From Lachnospiraceae bacterium (GTDB lineage Bacteria; Bacillota; Clostridia; Lachnospirales; Lachnospiraceae), in assembly GCA_004557975.1 (NCBI GenBank), contig SFEV01000023.1, positions 1-40,784 of the forward strand: DNA of 40,784 bases, in the 5' to 3' direction. This document shows positions 8,770 through 14,904 of the stretch, one piece after another (the first letter of the stretch is position 1; each line of letters starts with the position of its first letter). Position numbers and translations under genes: made by a program. The notes below the pieces were generated by a model. It was given only the letters and a program-made list of their open reading frames with translations. It did not search any database and was not told the origin of the DNA.

Positions 8770-9321
8770 TCATTCCATCTTCATTACTTTGATTTTATGC
8801 GCTTCCACTCCGAATAATGCCATTACTGCTTCCGTAATATCAGCAACTGTTGAAAGATTTCCCGCTCCCTGCGCCACGATGAGAACGCCTGCGATTTCCG
8901 GCTCCATAGTCTCCGATACGTATGGCATTTCATTTCCCTGTGCATCCTTCTGAAAAACTGTACTTTCACTGCTGTCCGACTGGCTGGATGAAACCGTGCT
9001 TCCTTCCTGTCCGCTCTCCTCCTTTCCCTCCGACAACTCCATATCCTTTTCCACAATCCGTCTGCCATCTGATTTCAAAGTAATCATGACTTCTGTCTTC
9101 CCCACACCGCTGACGGTGGAGAGTACCTGCTGCAGCTGCATTTCCAGTTGCCGTCTCACAGTAAGGGGCGAAAAGCTCTGTTCTGTCTGCATCTCCTCCT
9201 GCTGCTCTCCGGAATGATCCTCCACCGGCATGGCGATCACAAGCAGCAGCACCCCCAGCAGAACCAGTATCAGTATTCTGTCTTTCCCCTGCGACTTCAC
9301 TTTGTCCATCCACTGTTTCAT
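8770..9321 (-). CDS. spoIIIAG: Stage III sporulation protein AG
   Basis: SpoIIIAG forms a large ring in the mother cell-forespore channel. The product of 183 residues has a short cytoplasmic start (MKQWMDKVKSQGKDR), one membrane segment (ILILVLLGVLLLVIAMP) and a ring-building domain (LSTVSGVGKTEVMITLKS) ending VMALFGVEAHKIKVMKME. A Ser/Glu-rich insertion (about residues 100-130) interrupts the domain, as in other SpoIIIAG proteins. I chose ATG 9321, eight bases after GGAGA; the longer frame from 9381 overlaps spoIIIAF. The gap to spoIIIAF is four bases, typical of coupled translation. Confidence 0.93.
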   Translation of the reverse strand: MKQWMDKVKSQGKDRILILVLLGVLLLVIAMPVEDHSGEQQEEMQTEQSFSPLTVRRQLEMQLQQVLSTVSGVGKTEVMITLKSDGRRIVEKDMELSEGKEESGQEGSTVSSSQSDSSESTVFQKDAQGNEMPYVSETMEPEIAGVLIVAQGAGNLSTVADITEAVMALFGVEAHKIKVMKME

Positions 9322-9325
9322 TTCG

Positions 9326-9823
9326 TCATTCTCCAACCATGATTTTGCCCGGCTCCAGAAGATATACGCCTGAAATTTCATTTCTCAGCTCATCGGCAGC
9401 CTGCTCTTGTCCCTCTGTAATCTCTGCCGACACACGGACCGAGGAGAGTGTGTATCCCTCACCCGCATCAAAACATGCCTGTACATCCGCTGCCCAAAAG
9501 CCGTATGCCGCAGCAATTTCTCTGATCTGACGTACAATTTCCTGCTGGTAGCTCGTCCGGATCACATCATTTTTCAGCTCCTCCATCCCATCCACTGCAG
9601 TCTCCATATCATAATACTCTTCTTTCAGAAACTCCAGTGAAAGGAGACGTTCCAGCTCCCCGTCTTTTCCAAACAATCCAAGCACCGGCTTCATTGCCAG
9701 AAAGCAAAACAGAAGCCCGGCGTAAAACCTCACGTACTTCGCAAATTTTCTCTGCGAAACAAGATGCATCAGAATAGTCAGAATACACAGACTGCATGTC
9801 AGCATCTTCAGCCATTCTTTCAT
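9326..9823 (-). CDS. spoIIIAF: Stage III sporulation protein AF
   Basis: 165 residues with two N-terminal membrane helices (LTCSLCILTILMHLVSQ and FYAGLLFCFLAMKPVLGLF) followed by a soluble ring-type domain ending LRNEISGVYLLEPGKIMVGE. Part of the SpoIIIA assembly that keeps the engulfed forespore active. The start ATG 9823 follows AAAGGAGG. It lies between spoIIIAE and spoIIIAG in the conserved gene order. Confidence 0.9.
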   Translation of the reverse strand: MKEWLKMLTCSLCILTILMHLVSQRKFAKYVRFYAGLLFCFLAMKPVLGLFGKDGELERLLSLEFLKEEYYDMETAVDGMEELKNDVIRTSYQQEIVRQIREIAAAYGFWAADVQACFDAGEGYTLSSVRVSAEITEGQEQAADELRNEISGVYLLEPGKIMVGE

Positions 9824-9855
9824 TCTGCCTCCTTTACACTGCTTTTTCCGGTTTT

Positions 9856-11025
9856 TCAGCCGGACTTTACAGCTGAAGTGATCATTGCCAGAGAAATAAT
9901 AAAAATCGAGACGGCAGTCAGCAGTGTGCGCAGCAGCAGCATGGCTCCCCCGGAAATGCTCTCAATTCCCTCCACTGTTCTCTTTTCACAGACCGGCTGT
10001 ATCAGCGCACACAGCAGACGAAACATCAGAATTGACGCAGCAAGCTTCACAAGAGGTGTCAGGCAGATCAACGCGAGCGCCAGGATGCCCGCCACTCCGA
10101 CAGCATTTTTCAAAAGGACAGCTGATCCCGCAACTGTTTCCGCCGCCGCATCCAGCGCAGAGCCAATCCCCGGTACCAGTCTGGCCAGTCTGTGAGCTGC
10201 TGAATTTTTCAGTGAATCCACAGTCGGCGCAATCAGACACTGGACTGCCTGCAGTCCGACGACAATTCCAAGAATGCTTCTGAGTGTCCACGAAATCACA
10301 GTCTCAGCAAGCTTCGCAAACCGCGAAAAACAGTCCTCCTGCGCAAGCTGATTCAGGATCAGCAGAATCAGATAAAAATGAATTCCCGGAAATATGAGCT
10401 TTATCATTACAAACTGCAGAATGTTTACAGCCATCACTGTGATTTCATAAAAACCCAGTGCCGTCACAGATCCGGAGCTCAGCACCACTGTAATCAGATA
10501 AGAGGGCAGAAGTACCTTCATAAAATCCGCAATCGCAGTACATGCCTGCACCGCAATCCGGCTCATCCCTGCAAATGATCTGACCAGCAGCGTGGAAATC
10601 AGGAGATACATCATATAAAAACTGATATCTGCAATCTGATTGTTCTCAAACACTGTGACGAAATTTGAAAAAACAGCTGATGCAAGCACAACAACCAGAA
10701 TCTGCACTGCCGTCTTCCGCTGCTGATTCAGCTCCGAAAAAAATATATCTGATACGATTGAGCCGATCTTTTCCGGCTGAAAGGGAATTTCACCCCGTAT
10801 CAGAGATCGCACCGCATCAGAAAAAGAAAATTCTTCTGCCTGATCAGAAGCTTTCAGACTCTCTTCAATCTCTCTCACATCCAGATACTCTTCGGCCTGG
10901 TCCCACAGTGTCTCCTGATTCCACTGCGCTTCCGTCTGAAGAGACTGCTCTGCTTCCCCTGCTCTTACACACAGCGGGCATCCATACACAGCCAGAATCA
11001 CTGTAATCACCATCCATGTTTTCAC
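9856..11025 (-). CDS. spoIIIAE: Stage III sporulation protein AE
   Basis: 389 residues: an N-terminal secretion signal (MKTWMVITVILAVYGCPLCVRAG), a charged periplasm-like region, then multiple membrane helices (ILVVVLASAVFSNFVTVF, FYMMYLLISTLLVRSFAG, LALICLTPLVKLAASILMF, and a C-terminal TVSIFIISLAMITSA-like helix). SpoIIIAE is the polytopic part of the SpoIIIA channel apparatus and resembles a permease. The motif RLVPGIGSALDAAAETVAGS is typical of the family. The start is GTG at 11025 after AGAGG. Confidence 0.93.
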   Translation of the reverse strand: MKTWMVITVILAVYGCPLCVRAGEAEQSLQTEAQWNQETLWDQAEEYLDVREIEESLKASDQAEEFSFSDAVRSLIRGEIPFQPEKIGSIVSDIFFSELNQQRKTAVQILVVVLASAVFSNFVTVFENNQIADISFYMMYLLISTLLVRSFAGMSRIAVQACTAIADFMKVLLPSYLITVVLSSGSVTALGFYEITVMAVNILQFVMIKLIFPGIHFYLILLILNQLAQEDCFSRFAKLAETVISWTLRSILGIVVGLQAVQCLIAPTVDSLKNSAAHRLARLVPGIGSALDAAAETVAGSAVLLKNAVGVAGILALALICLTPLVKLAASILMFRLLCALIQPVCEKRTVEGIESISGGAMLLLRTLLTAVSIFIISLAMITSAVKSG

Positions 11026-11088
11026 GATTCACCTCTTCCGACACGCTTTCACACCATGCTTTCACACAGCATATCCGGAATCAGGTCA

Positions 11089-11472
11089 TCACAGAAATGT
11101 ATACACCGTGCCCAGCAGTGCCATGATAATCGGCGTACTGACTGCCAGAATCGAGATTTTTCCGAAGATCTCAATCTGGCCCGCAATGGCGCTGTAGCCC
11201 GCATCTTTACAGATACCGGAAGAAAAATCTGCGATATACGTGATTCCGATAATCTTTAACAGAATCCTGAAGTAGCTCCGCTCAGAAGCAATATAAGTTC
11301 CAAGCTCGTTTATTATCTCAAAAGCAGAAGAAAGCTTTGTCAGACTGTAAAAAATAATCAGCAGGCAGGCGGACAGACTGACAATCTCCGAAAACGGCGA
11401 ATGAACCTGTCTCAGAAAAAGTCCCAGCAGCACCCCGCTCAGCCCCAGACACGCAATTTTAATGATGTTCAT
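11089..11472 (-). CDS. spoIIIAD: Stage III sporulation protein AD
   Basis: 127 residues, almost entirely hydrophobic, with about four membrane helices; begins MNIIKIACLGLSGVLLGLFL. It shares its fold with the neighbouring small SpoIIIAC and is part of the membrane platform of the channel. I chose ATG 11472 with GAGG upstream; a GTG at 11484 overlaps the end of spoIIIAC and the ribosome site. It ends in LLGTVYTFL. Confidence 0.9.
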   Translation of the reverse strand: MNIIKIACLGLSGVLLGLFLRQVHSPFSEIVSLSACLLIIFYSLTKLSSAFEIINELGTYIASERSYFRILLKIIGITYIADFSSGICKDAGYSAIAGQIEIFGKISILAVSTPIIMALLGTVYTFL

Positions 11473-11480
11473 TTCAAGCC

Positions 11481-11675
11481 TCACAGCGCAAAAAGTGATT
11501 TGATTGTTTCAAAGAGCTGGCTGATATACGGAATCAGCCAGAAAAGTACCAGAATCAGCCCTGCCATCCCTGTCAGAAATGCATGCTCCTCCCTGCCGCT
11601 CTGCTTCAGAATCTGACTCAAAACAGAGACCAGTATTCCGACAGCCGCTATTTTGAATATCAGATTTACGCTCAT
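11481..11675 (-). CDS. spoIIIAC: Stage III sporulation protein AC
   Basis: 64 residues, two membrane helices (LIFKIAAVGILVSVLSQIL and FLTGMAGLILVLFWLIPYI) linked by KQSGREEHA, which is typical of SpoIIIAC. Length matches the family. It lies between spoIIIAB and spoIIIAD with short gaps, as in other endospore formers. Confidence 0.93.
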   Translation of the reverse strand: MSVNLIFKIAAVGILVSVLSQILKQSGREEHAFLTGMAGLILVLFWLIPYISQLFETIKSLFAL

Positions 11676-11699
11676 GTCTTTTCCTCTCCCACGATAGCC

Positions 11700-12239
11700 T
11701 TATATCAGAAGTATGGCAAGAAATGCACCGGCTGCTGTCATAAGCCGGCGCACAAGACCTCCTTTTTCCCGGTAATTCTGCTCTTCTGTTTTCCCCATCT
11801 CTAGGAAACGGTCTGCATTTTTCTGAAGCAGTGTGCGCTGCATGACAGTATCTGTCGTACAGAGCGCTTCCGCTGTATTCTGCAATGCCAGAAGCTCCCC
11901 CGGTGTAAGCAGTTTTTCCGGTATTTTTTCTGCAACTGCAGTTCTCCATATTCTTTCAAAGGCGTCACCGTTACGCTGTTCTGCCTGAGCAGCTGCCGAT
12001 TCCAGAACTTCCCGAAGCACCGTGCGGCATCCCATCGCTGCGCTGGCAAATGCCTCCGGGATATCTGCATGGTGAAACACCATCTCCTTTTCCAGAATGA
12101 CCAGTACCTCCCGCATTTCCGAAAGCACCATCCAGCGAAACTTCATTCTCCGCTCCAGCTCGATCCCTGTCAGTACACAGGAGGCAAACACACACACAAG
12201 TCCTGCAGCTTTCACCCAGATTCTCCATTCCACGTTCAT
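11700..12239 (-). CDS. spoIIIAB: Stage III sporulation protein AB
   Basis: About 179 residues: an N-terminal membrane helix (AAGLVCVFASCVLTGIELE), a helical domain (family-typical RRMKFRWMVLSEMREVLVILEKEM) and a C-terminal membrane segment (LMTAAGAFLAILLI). The family resembles type II secretion GspF and pairs with the SpoIIIAA ATPase. I placed the start at ATG 12239, just after spoIIIAA ends at 12256; a GGGGGG run lies immediately upstream. A GTG two codons later has better spacing from that run and may be the true start. The longer open frame into spoIIIAA is not protein-like. Confidence 0.88.
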   Translation of the reverse strand: MNVEWRIWVKAAGLVCVFASCVLTGIELERRMKFRWMVLSEMREVLVILEKEMVFHHADIPEAFASAAMGCRTVLREVLESAAAQAEQRNGDAFERIWRTAVAEKIPEKLLTPGELLALQNTAEALCTTDTVMQRTLLQKNADRFLEMGKTEEQNYREKGGLVRRLMTAAGAFLAILLI

Positions 12240-12255
12240 TCCCCCCGTCACCGTA

Positions 12256-13224
12256 CTACAGCAGCCTGCTGCATTTCTCTGCCGGCTTTCCATCCTGATC
12301 CAGCACAGCCCGGACTGTTCCCGGCTCCTGTCTTCCTCCGAGAAGAACGTACCGCTCAAACATCCTTTTTTCTGCCATCGCTCCCAGAAGCGGATTTCTG
12401 TTCAGCTCCTCCAGCGACGAGCCGTGTGCCGTCGCAAGCAGCTTACAGCCACAGTAGAAAACGTTCTCCACCGCGTATCTGTCCTGCCCGCTCCCCAGCT
12501 CATCAACGGCAATGATCTGGGGCGACATGGATCTGAGCAGCATCATCATTCCCTCTGCTTTCGGACAGCCGTCCAGCACATCCGTCCGGATTCCCAGATC
12601 ATTCTGCGCAACTCCCCTGTAAGCCCCGGCAAGCTCAGACCGTTCGTCCACCACTCCGACATTTTTCCCCTCTCCATACAATGTCCCGTTGGAGACCTGA
12701 CGGATCACATCTCGCAGAAGCGTTGTTTTTCCTCCCCCCGGAGGAGAGAGAATCAGTGTATGGCACAGCTCACCGCCGCTCATTATGTACGGCAGAATGC
12801 AGTCCGCACACCCGATCTGCTGATGTGAAAGGCGGATATTCAGGCAGGAAATATGACGGATCAGACGAACACTCTCTCCTTCTCTCACAGCCTTTCCGGC
12901 CACCCCGACGCGATGTCCGCCCGGAACAGTCAGAAAACCCTGCCGGATCTCATCATCAAAGGCATACAGAGAATATCCCGTCACAGTTTCCAGTGTCTCC
13001 CGGATATCCTGCTCCGAAACACAATAGCTCTCCCGTACATTTGCCGTCATTCTTCCGTCCTCAGTGATACCAAGCTCCCTTCCTCCGTAACAGATCATCA
13101 GCGGTTTGCCGGTTCGCAGCCTGATTTCCTGCAGCTGTTCCGGATCCGGCTGCGCCTGTAAAAAAATATTCCGTATTCCTGCCGGGAGCAGACAGGAATA
13201 CGTATCTGTTTTTCTCCTCTGCAT
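12256..13224 (-). CDS. spoIIIAA: Stage III sporulation protein AA (ATPase)
   Basis: About 322 residues. SpoIIIAA is a cytoplasmic secretion-type ATPase of the mother cell thought to power assembly of the SpoIIIA channel. The Walker A motif SPPGGGKTTLLRD and the Walker B-like segment MSPQIIAVDELGS are intact. GVVDERSELAG and the N-terminal LRTGKPLMI are also typical. It is the first gene of the operon. ATG 13224 and GTG 13227 are both possible starts after GGGAG. A sigma-E-like promoter lies just upstream. Confidence 0.93.
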   Translation of the reverse strand: MQRRKTDTYSCLLPAGIRNIFLQAQPDPEQLQEIRLRTGKPLMICYGGRELGITEDGRMTANVRESYCVSEQDIRETLETVTGYSLYAFDDEIRQGFLTVPGGHRVGVAGKAVREGESVRLIRHISCLNIRLSHQQIGCADCILPYIMSGGELCHTLILSPPGGGKTTLLRDVIRQVSNGTLYGEGKNVGVVDERSELAGAYRGVAQNDLGIRTDVLDGCPKAEGMMMLLRSMSPQIIAVDELGSGQDRYAVENVFYCGCKLLATAHGSSLEELNRNPLLGAMAEKRMFERYVLLGGRQEPGTVRAVLDQDGKPAEKCSRLL

Positions 13225-13265
13225 CACACTCCCGTCTCCGGCAATCCGCCAACACGTTTTATTCT

Positions 13266-13294
13266 AATATATGGGACAGCCCTCCCGATTATGA
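13266..13294 (-). promoter_or_regulatory. Candidate sigma-E promoter of the spoIIIA operon
   Basis: On the minus strand CATATATT (13266-13273) resembles the sigma-E -10 consensus (cATAcanT). TCATAAT (13288-13294) lies 14 bases upstream, the spacing used by sigma-E. The -10 is about 40 bases from the spoIIIAA start. The known mother-cell control of spoIIIA in other species supports the reading; the -35 match is loose. Confidence 0.45.
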
Positions 13295-13333
13295 CTGCAA
13301 TTCACCGAATCTCTTTCCTGATCATAAAGCAAC

Positions 13334-13373
13334 AAAAAAGGAAGATATCATCTTTGCTGAAATGATATCTTCC
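13334..13373 (-). terminator. Rho-independent terminator of the candidate small RNA
   Basis: A perfect 12-bp stem (13340-13351 with 13362-13373, arm GGAAGATATCAT) with a ten-base loop is followed on the minus strand by six T (13334-13339). It lies upstream of spoIIIAA, so it also shields that operon from upstream transcription. No T run follows it on the plus strand. Confidence 0.8.
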
Positions 13374-13540
13374 TCTATTCAACTGTTATTTCCAATGGCC
13401 CGTTCCTTCCTTTCTGAAAATTATGAGGATGTTACTTTATGTTTTCGGTGGTCCGTACCTCCTTCATCTAAATTTTGTTTCTTAAATCTGGTTTCTCAGA
13501 TTTACTTTCTTATTTTGTTTTTCTCTCTCATCTGTTTTAT
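13334..13540 (-). ncRNA. Candidate small RNA (about 205 nt) between arcC and spoIIIA
   Basis: A consensus promoter (13547-13575, minus strand) would start a transcript near 13540 that ends at a strong terminator (13334-13373). The stretch between codes for no plausible protein: the longest frames with a start are about ten codons (for example one starting MKEVRTTENIK). The RNA has a hairpin AAATCTG-AGAAAC-CAGATTT near the 5' end (about 13484-13503), a purine-rich single-stranded middle with several GGA motifs, and the terminator stem. It does not match an RNA family I recognise. A short peptide gene, or a leader for spoIIIA with readthrough, are alternatives. Confidence 0.55.
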
Positions 13541-13546
13541 GTCTGT

Positions 13547-13575
13547 ATTATACATCGCTCTTTTTGTTTTGTCAA
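13547..13575 (-). promoter_or_regulatory. Perfect-consensus sigma-A promoter on the minus strand
   Basis: TTGACA (13570-13575) and TATAAT (13547-13552) are both exact and are separated by exactly 17 bases. There is no protein gene directly downstream on this strand before the terminator at 13340-13373, so it probably drives a small RNA. Confidence 0.75.
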
Positions 13576-13643
13576 TACTTTATTTTTATTTTTTATTTCA
13601 AATTTGATTTCGTTTTATATTTAATTGTATTTTCAGAATTTTC

Positions 13644-13659
13644 TTGATTATTCAATCAA
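13644..13659. promoter_or_regulatory. Inverted repeat upstream of the arcC promoter
   Basis: TTGATT-ATTC-AATCAA is a perfect 6-bp dyad 16 bases upstream of the arcC -35 element. It could bind an activator. The surrounding sequence is very AT-rich, so it may be chance. Confidence 0.3.
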
Positions 13660-13675
13660 TTACCGCAAAAAAACG

Positions 13676-13704
13676 TTGCATTTTTGAGGCACTGATACTA
13701 TAAT
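13676..13704 (+). promoter_or_regulatory. Promoter of the carbamate kinase gene
   Basis: TTGCAT (13676-13681) and TATAAT (13699-13704) are separated by 17 bases. The start codon lies about 74 bases downstream of the -10. The leader contains a run of GC-rich half-palindromes (CAGCACTGCTG, GCACTGCGGCAG) of unknown meaning. Confidence 0.65.
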
Positions 13705-13777
13705 AAACGCAACATACAGCACTGCTGCACTGCGGCAGATACTGCTGTCAATTTACGAAAGTACGAGGATTACGATT

Positions 13778-14704
13778 ATGAAAAAAAGACTTGTTGTAGC
13801 GCTTGGACACCGCGCGCTCGGTACTACTTTCCCGGAGCAGCAGAAAGCAGTCAAATCCTCTGCCAGTATTCTTGCAGATCTGGTTGAGGAAGGGGCTCAG
13901 CTTATTATCACACACAGCAACGCCCCACAGGTAGGTATGATTCATACCGCACTGAGTGAGTTTGCCAAATTCCATGAGACTTATGGTGCCCCGATGTCTG
14001 TCTGCTCTGCCATGAGCCAGGGTTATATCGGCTACGATATCCAGAATGCTCTGCGCACAGAGCTCCTGCAGAGGGGTATTTACCGCACTGTTGTCACCGT
14101 CCTGACTCAGGTCACAGTAGATCCGTACGATGATTCCTTCTACCATCCGGTAAAGGTGATCGGCCGTTACCTGACGGCAGAGGAAGCTGCTGCAGAGGAG
14201 AAGAAGGGCAACTATGTCGTTGAAGAGCCGGGCAAAGGTTTCCGCCGCATTGTTGCAGCTCCGAAGCCTCTCGATATCGTGGAAATTGACGCTATCAATA
14301 CGCTGGCCAACGCCGGTCACATCGTAATTGCCGGCGGCGGAGGGGGCATTCCTGTTCTGAAGCAGGGCAGCAATTTAAAAGGTGCCAGCGCCGTCATTGA
14401 AAAGGATCTCGTCAGCGGACGTCTCGCGGATCTGACAGATGCCGATATGCTGATGATCCTCACGAATGAGGAACACGTATGCATCCATTATGTTTCTGAT
14501 ACACCGCAGCCGCTGGAGCATATTTCAGTCTCTGAAGCACTGACACACATTGCAAACAATGAGTTCGGCAAGAACAAAATGCTGCCGAAGATTGAAGCAT
14601 CTGTCCATTTTGTTTCTCAGAAGGAAGGGCGTTCCGCAATTATCACTTCCATTGATAAGGCAAAAGAGGCATATCTCGGCAAGACGGGAACCGTTATTTC
14701 ATAA
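13778..14704 (+). CDS. arcC: Carbamate kinase
   Basis: 308 residues, the usual length. Carbamate kinase makes ATP from carbamoyl phosphate and ADP in fermentative breakdown of arginine, agmatine, citrulline or purine-derived ureido compounds. Family motifs include VVTVLTQVTVDPYDDSF, PVKVIGRYLTAEEA, IVIAGGGGGIPV and AVIEKDLVSGRLA. The usual N-terminal ALGGNAL is ALGHRALG here, a change in a nucleotide/phosphate-binding turn. The gene stands alone with its own promoter and terminator; no arcA, arcB or transcarbamylase is nearby, so the source of carbamoyl phosphate is unknown. ATG 13778 follows GAGG. Confidence 0.9.
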   Translation: MKKRLVVALGHRALGTTFPEQQKAVKSSASILADLVEEGAQLIITHSNAPQVGMIHTALSEFAKFHETYGAPMSVCSAMSQGYIGYDIQNALRTELLQRGIYRTVVTVLTQVTVDPYDDSFYHPVKVIGRYLTAEEAAAEEKKGNYVVEEPGKGFRRIVAAPKPLDIVEIDAINTLANAGHIVIAGGGGGIPVLKQGSNLKGASAVIEKDLVSGRLADLTDADMLMILTNEEHVCIHYVSDTPQPLEHISVSEALTHIANNEFGKNKMLPKIEASVHFVSQKEGRSAIITSIDKAKEAYLGKTGTVIS

Positions 14705-14778
14705 TCAGGAAGACCCATCAAAAGATTCGGAAGCCTGCAATACACTGGCTGTATTCGAATCCCAACTGTACAAATATG

Positions 14779-14842
14779 AAAACCGGCACAGTATATCCGG
14801 AGCTCATTCAGTTCCGGAGCACACTGTGCCGGTTTCTTTTTT
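14779..14842 (+). terminator. Rho-independent terminator of arcC
   Basis: A 13-bp perfect stem (AAACCGGCACAGT at 14780-14792 with 14823-14835) encloses a second inverted repeat (TCCGGAGC...TTCCGGA) and is followed by a T-rich run (TTTCTTTTTTT). Confidence 0.85.
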
Positions 14843-14864
14843 TGTATTTTCACTTTTCACAGTT

Positions 14865-14903
14865 CAATCCGGCAAGCCGCCGTCAGATTCTCTGCCGGGA
14901 TTG
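14865..14903 (-). terminator. Hairpin just after the HD-GYP gene
   Basis: CAATCCGGCA (14865-14874) pairs with TGCCGGGATTG (14893-14903) with one bulged base. It begins next to the stop codon of the minus-strand gene. No T run follows on the minus strand, so termination is uncertain. Confidence 0.35.
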
Positions 14904-14904
14904 T

